DNA from: an uncultured Collinsella sp.
GTDB taxonomy: Bacteria > Actinomycetota > Coriobacteriia > Coriobacteriales > Coriobacteriaceae
DNA length: 8,094 bases
Direction: 5' to 3'
Assembly: GCA_958453575.1 (NCBI GenBank)
Contig: CAUDYH010000048.1
Span: 1-8,094 of the forward strand
Below are positions 5,538-8,094 of the stretch, piece by piece (position 1 is the stretch's first letter; each line of letters opens with the position of its first letter). A program made the position numbers and the translations under genes. The notes below the pieces were generated by a model that worked only from the letters and a program-made list of their open reading frames with translations, did not search any database and had not been told where the DNA came from.

Positions 5538-6609
5538 TGAGTATGTGATCCCGGAGCACTACGAGGATCTCACTCCTGCTCCGCAGCTCGACCAGAAGAC
5601 CCTCAACAAGATGGCTTGGCGCTCCTGCTTCCTGCAGGCCTCGTTCAACTACGAGCGTATGCAGGCCGCCGGTTGGCTCTACTCTATCATCCCCGGTCTG
5701 GAGAAGATCCACACCAACAAGAACGACCTCGCGGCTTCCATGAGCCACAACCTGGAGTTCTTCAACACTCACCCGTTCCTCGTCACCTTTGTTATGGGTA
5801 TCGTGCTTTCGCTCGAGCAGAACAAGGTTGACATCCCCACGATCCGCGCCGTCCGCGTCGCCGCAATGGGCCCGCTCGGTGGTATCGGTGACGCCCTGTT
5901 CTGGCTGACGCTCGTGCCTATCACGGCCGGCATCACCTCCAACATGGCTATCAACGGCAACGCCGCTGCGCCGATCATCTTCCTGGTGATCTTCAACGTC
6001 GTCCAGTTCGCTCTGCGCTTCTGGCTCATGAACTGGTCCTACAAGCTTGGCACCAGCGCTATTGACGCTCTGACCGCCAACATGCAGGCCTTTACGCGTG
6101 CCGCTTCCATCATGGGCGTCTTCGTCGTCGGTTGCCTGGTCGTCACCATGGGTGGCACCCAGATCAACCTCCAGATCCCCAATGGCACCACCCGTGGTCT
6201 CTCCGCCAATACCGTGATTGTCTCCGAGAAGGAGGCCAAGAACTTCACCGGTATGGAGGGCATCGATACCGAGACCGCTGAGGCCGGTACCATCGCCATG
6301 ACCGATAAGGACGGCAACGCCCTTACCGCTTCCGATGCCGACGGCAACGCTGTCACGTGCGGCGTCACCGATCTGGGCAACGGCATGGAGTCCGTTACCT
6401 ACGGCACCGTCACCGAGGATCCGGTCAACTTCTCTGTTGCCGACACCCTCAACACCATCGTTCCGAAGCTTGTCCCGCTTATGCTTACGCTGCTGCTTTA
6501 CTACATGTTCGCTAAGCACAGCTGGACCCCGACCAAGGGCATTCTGCTGCTCTTCGTCCTGGGCATCCTGGGCGCTGGCCCGCTTGGTCTCTGGCCGAGC
6601 ATCTGGTAA
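5527..6609 (+). CDS. PTS EIID component, mannose family, with an extra extracytoplasmic insertion
   Basis: This 360-residue membrane protein is the EIID partner of EIIC. Family landmarks are QKTLNKMAWRSCFLQASFNYERMQAAGWLYSIIPGLEK (23-60), the N-H/D-pocket region FFNTHPFLVTFVMGIVLSLEQ (78-98), and the Gly-rich MGPLGGIGDALFWLTLVPI (114-132). Hydrophobic segments follow at about 147-168 and 193-208, then 311-328 and 338-355. Typical EIID proteins have about 265-290 residues. The excess lies between the 193-208 and 311-328 segments, roughly residues 217-303. That part is polar, rich in Thr, Asp and Gly, and contains two copies of a DxDGNAxT unit (260-267 and 270-277). It probably faces outward. 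The gene overlaps EIIC by 11 nt and is last in the operon. Confidence 0.93.
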   Translation: MASNEYVIPEHYEDLTPAPQLDQKTLNKMAWRSCFLQASFNYERMQAAGWLYSIIPGLEKIHTNKNDLAASMSHNLEFFNTHPFLVTFVMGIVLSLEQNKVDIPTIRAVRVAAMGPLGGIGDALFWLTLVPITAGITSNMAINGNAAAPIIFLVIFNVVQFALRFWLMNWSYKLGTSAIDALTANMQAFTRAASIMGVFVVGCLVVTMGGTQINLQIPNGTTRGLSANTVIVSEKEAKNFTGMEGIDTETAEAGTIAMTDKDGNALTASDADGNAVTCGVTDLGNGMESVTYGTVTEDPVNFSVADTLNTIVPKLVPLMLTLLLYYMFAKHSWTPTKGILLLFVLGILGAGPLGLWPSIW

Positions 6610-6622
6610 GGCTCTAGCTTGA

Positions 6623-6651
6623 GGGGTGTGTCCCTACGCGGCTCACACCCC
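6623..6651 (+). other. Stem-loop after the EIID stop
   Basis: GGGGTGTG (6623-6630) and CACACCCC (6644-6651) form a perfect 8-bp stem with a 13-nt loop but no following T tract. It precedes the stronger terminator at 6676-6709 and may protect the mRNA end or assist termination. Confidence 0.5.
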
Positions 6652-6675
6652 GACCCCTTAAGCCATGTGTATGTT

Positions 6676-6709
6676 AAAAGCCGCGTGCTCGAAAGAGCGC
6701 GCGGCTTTT
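6676..6709 (+). terminator. Strong rho-independent terminator of the PTS operon
   Basis: AAAAGCCGCGTGCTC (6676-6690) and GAGCGCGCGGCTTTT (6695-6709) form a 15-bp stem with one U.G wobble, closed by a GAAA tetraloop and followed by TTTTGTTTTCTT. It separates the PTS operon from gntR, so the regulator needs its own promoter. Confidence 0.92.
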
Positions 6710-6715
6710 GTTTTC

Positions 6716-6745
6716 TTGATGATTCGGGTGTTGCAAGCCGATAAT
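6716..6745 (+). promoter_or_regulatory. Candidate promoter of the GntR regulator gene
   Basis: TTGATG (6716-6721) and GATAAT (6740-6745) are spaced by 18 nt and match the -35 and -10 consensus at 4/6 and 5/6. The start would be near 6752, about 40 nt before the gntR ATG and just before the degenerate operator at 6758-6769. Confidence 0.5.
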
Positions 6746-6757
6746 GCTTAACACCCT

Positions 6758-6769
6758 AGGTAGTAGCCG
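6758..6769. promoter_or_regulatory. Degenerate GntR-type operator in the gntR leader
   Basis: AGGTAGTAGCCG matches the reverse-strand operator TGGTAGTAACCA at 9 of 12 positions, including the run GGTAGTA. Placed just downstream of the gntR promoter candidate, it fits a weak autoregulatory site. The match is short and could be chance. Confidence 0.4.
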
Positions 6770-6793
6770 AGTTTGAGAAAATGGGAGGATAGG

Positions 6794-7525
6794 ATGGCGA
6801 TCGGAGCGCGTAAGCAACCGCTGTACGATCAGCTGGTCGATATTCTGACCGAAAAGATCGACCATGAATATCGCGCCGGTGACATGATTCCTTCCGAGCG
6901 CGAACTTTCGGAGCGCTATGGTCTCTCGCGCACTACGGTACGCCTGGCTCTGCAGGAACTGGAGCGTTTAGGACTGGTGGTTCGGCAGCACGGTCGCGGT
7001 ACCTTTGTGACCGACCGTTCGGCAAAGGCAACCAATCTTATGCAGTCCTACAGCTTTACCGAGCAGATGCGCGCGATGGGTCGCGACCCCGCGACCACGA
7101 TTCTCGAGTTTTGTGAGATGGAGGCCGATAAGAATCTGGCCGAGCATATGGGATTGCGTATCGGTGATCGCATTTTTAAGCTCAAACGCCTTCGTTCTGC
7201 CGACAACATGCCCATGATGGTCGAACGCAGCTATCTACCGGTTCGTCAATTTCTGTCCCTAAAGCGACCGCTGCTGGAGCGTAAGCCGCTTTACGATGTG
7301 ATTGAGCAAGACTTTCAGCAAAAGATACGCGTGGCCGAAGAGGAGTTCTATGCGAGCATAGCCCGTCCCACCGATGCCCATCTTTTGGGAATTGTCGAGG
7401 GCTCGCCTGTGCTCGATTTGGTCAGGACTACGTATAACGAGTCAAACGAGGTTGTGGAGTATACGCTCTCGGTTGCTCGTGCCGATCAGTTTAAATACAA
7501 GGTTTATCACCAGCGTAGTAACTAG
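6794..7525 (+). CDS. GntR/HutC-family regulator with UTRA domain (amino-sugar-phosphate sensing type)
   Basis: This 243-residue repressor starts at the ATG at 6794 with GGAGG 5 nt upstream. An in-frame TTG at 6773 would swallow this ribosome site and is rejected. Residues 8-75 are the winged helix-turn-helix: LYDQLVDILTEKI, then PSERELSERYGLSRTTVRLALQELERLGLV and the wing HGRGTFV. Residues about 85-237 form the UTRA effector domain, with SYSFTEQMRAMG, FKLKRLRSADNMPMMVERSYLP and VVEYTLSVARADQFKYKVY. The Arg pair (132, 134), Glu144, Tyr167 and Glu222 lie where NagR/YvoA-type proteins hold a sugar phosphate. The effector is most likely an amino-sugar 6-phosphate. Matching operators before the PTS operon and before agaS make it the probable local repressor of both. 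It could be called AgaR- or NagR-like; the symbol is left open. Confidence 0.92.
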   Translation: MAIGARKQPLYDQLVDILTEKIDHEYRAGDMIPSERELSERYGLSRTTVRLALQELERLGLVVRQHGRGTFVTDRSAKATNLMQSYSFTEQMRAMGRDPATTILEFCEMEADKNLAEHMGLRIGDRIFKLKRLRSADNMPMMVERSYLPVRQFLSLKRPLLERKPLYDVIEQDFQQKIRVAEEEFYASIARPTDAHLLGIVEGSPVLDLVRTTYNESNEVVEYTLSVARADQFKYKVYHQRSN

Positions 7526-7564
7526 TGTTCGCATCGTATCCATATGGTGATTCTTTGCATTTAA

Positions 7565-7578
7565 CTGGTTACTACCAG
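7565..7578 (+). promoter_or_regulatory. GntR/HutC-type operator overlapping the agaS -35
   Basis: CTGGTTACTACCAG is a perfect inverted repeat (CTGGT/ACCAG with a 4-nt centre) and shares 13 contiguous bases with the site at 3275-3287. It covers the -35 region of the agaS promoter candidate, so bound repressor would exclude RNA polymerase. Confidence 0.8.
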
Positions 7579-7600
7579 ATAACCAACCGAAGTGTATAAT
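7572..7600 (+). promoter_or_regulatory. Candidate agaS promoter
   Basis: A perfect TATAAT lies at 7595-7600. With 17-nt spacing the -35 is CTACCA (7572-7577), only 3/6 to consensus and inside the operator. Transcription would start near 7607, about 33 nt before the agaS ATG. Confidence 0.65.
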
Positions 7601-7639
7601 TGCACGTCAGAGGATTACTTCTAGAGAGAGGTATTAGAA

Positions 7640-8094
7640 ATGTTCGAGAAGAGTGTCGAGGAGCTCACCGAGCTCGGCGCCCAGATCACCACGGCCGAGA
7701 TTGCTCAGCAGCCCGAGCTTTGGCGTGATACGCTCAACATCTATCGCGAGAACAAGGAGGCCATCGAGGCCTTTCTGGCCGAGGCTCGCGCTATGGGCGA
7801 GGGCCGTCTGTCCGTTGTCTTCACCGGTGCCGGTACGTCCGACTATGTTGGTGATACCTGCGCCCCGTACCTGCGTCACGCTGGCAACACTGATCTCTAC
7901 GAATTTAAGCCCATCGCCACGACCGACATCGTGAGCGCTCCGCGCGACTTCCTGCGCGCCGAGGATCCCACGCTCGTGGTTTCCTTTGCCCGCTCTGGCA
8001 ACAGCCCCGAGAGCCTTGCCGCCGTTGCCGTCGCCAAGGAGCTCGTCCACAACGTCAAGTTCCTCAACATCACCTGCGCTCCCGAGGGCAAGCT
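7640..8094 (+). CDS. agaS: AgaS-like SIS-domain galactosamine-6-phosphate deaminase/isomerase, N-terminal part (3' end outside window)
   Basis: The first 151 residues are visible; the frame runs off the right edge. The ATG at 7640 follows GAGAGAGG (7624-7631) at 8 nt. The sequence matches AgaS in order: EIAQQPELWRDTL (20-32), FTGAGTSDYVGDTCAPYL (61-78), the TTDIVSAPRDFL segment (94-105), and VVSFARSGNSPES (113-125) with the SIS-domain phosphate-binding loop SGNS. In the aga pathway AgaS converts galactosamine 6-phosphate to tagatose 6-phosphate with release of ammonia. Related GlmS/FrlB-type SIS enzymes act on other amino-sugar phosphates, so the exact substrate is inferred. It has its own operator-controlled promoter 114 nt after gntR. 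Deacetylase and tagatose-phosphate steps are not visible in the window. Confidence 0.88.
   Translation, partial: MFEKSVEELTELGAQITTAEIAQQPELWRDTLNIYRENKEAIEAFLAEARAMGEGRLSVVFTGAGTSDYVGDTCAPYLRHAGNTDLYEFKPIATTDIVSAPRDFLRAEDPTLVVSFARSGNSPESLAAVAVAKELVHNVKFLNITCAPEGK

Noticed and set aside
5440..6519. 359-residue minus-strand frame across EIID
   Set aside because: It is antisense to the EIID gene, which has strong family motifs and a perfect ribosome site; the antisense protein shows no domain.

Overview
The window looks like chromosomal DNA of a Coriobacteriia actinobacterium, most probably Collinsella. That is inferred from protein style, moderately high GC coding sequence, strong GGAGG-type ribosome binding sites and a gut-type amino-sugar PTS locus. 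No marker gene here proves the genus. No rRNA, tRNA, CRISPR array, insertion sequence or phage gene was seen.

Left part (1-1781, + strand): the 3' end of an isocitrate/isopropylmalate dehydrogenase family gene, best read as NAD-type isocitrate dehydrogenase, ends at a hairpin terminator. A 364-residue single-pass membrane protein follows, with a very acidic cytoplasmic tail and a SurA-N-like outer part. A 14-bp perfect inverted repeat at 1741-1781 closes it and probably serves both strands.

Middle (1814-2716, - strand): a DUF2975 membrane protein and a small Cro/CI-type regulator lie 9 nt apart as a two-gene operon, a recurrent pairing. Upstream is about 690 bp of gene-free, AT-richer DNA (2717-3403) carrying a minus-strand promoter candidate, several short palindromes and the promoter of the next operon.

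Right part (3404-8094, + strand): a complete mannose-family PTS operon in the order EIIA, YajC-like protein, EIIB, EIIC, EIID, closed by a strong terminator at 6676-6709. A GntR/HutC-type regulator with a UTRA sugar-phosphate domain follows, then the start of agaS, a galactosamine-6-phosphate deaminase/isomerase-like SIS protein cut by the window end. The 13-mer TGGTTACTACCAG occurs in front of both the PTS operon and agaS. It matches the TGGT-N4-ACCA architecture of NagR/DasR-type operators, and a degenerate copy lies in the gntR leader. The simplest model is that the PTS phosphorylates N-acetylgalactosamine, galactosamine or a related amino-sugar glycan fragment during uptake, AgaS works on the amino-sugar phosphate, and the GntR protein de-represses all three units when the sugar phosphate accumulates.

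The most unusual points are the shared operator set, an EIID with a Thr/Asp/Gly-rich insertion of about 85 residues between membrane segments, a YajC paralogue translationally coupled to EIIA, and paired stem-loops between the EIIB and EIIC genes.
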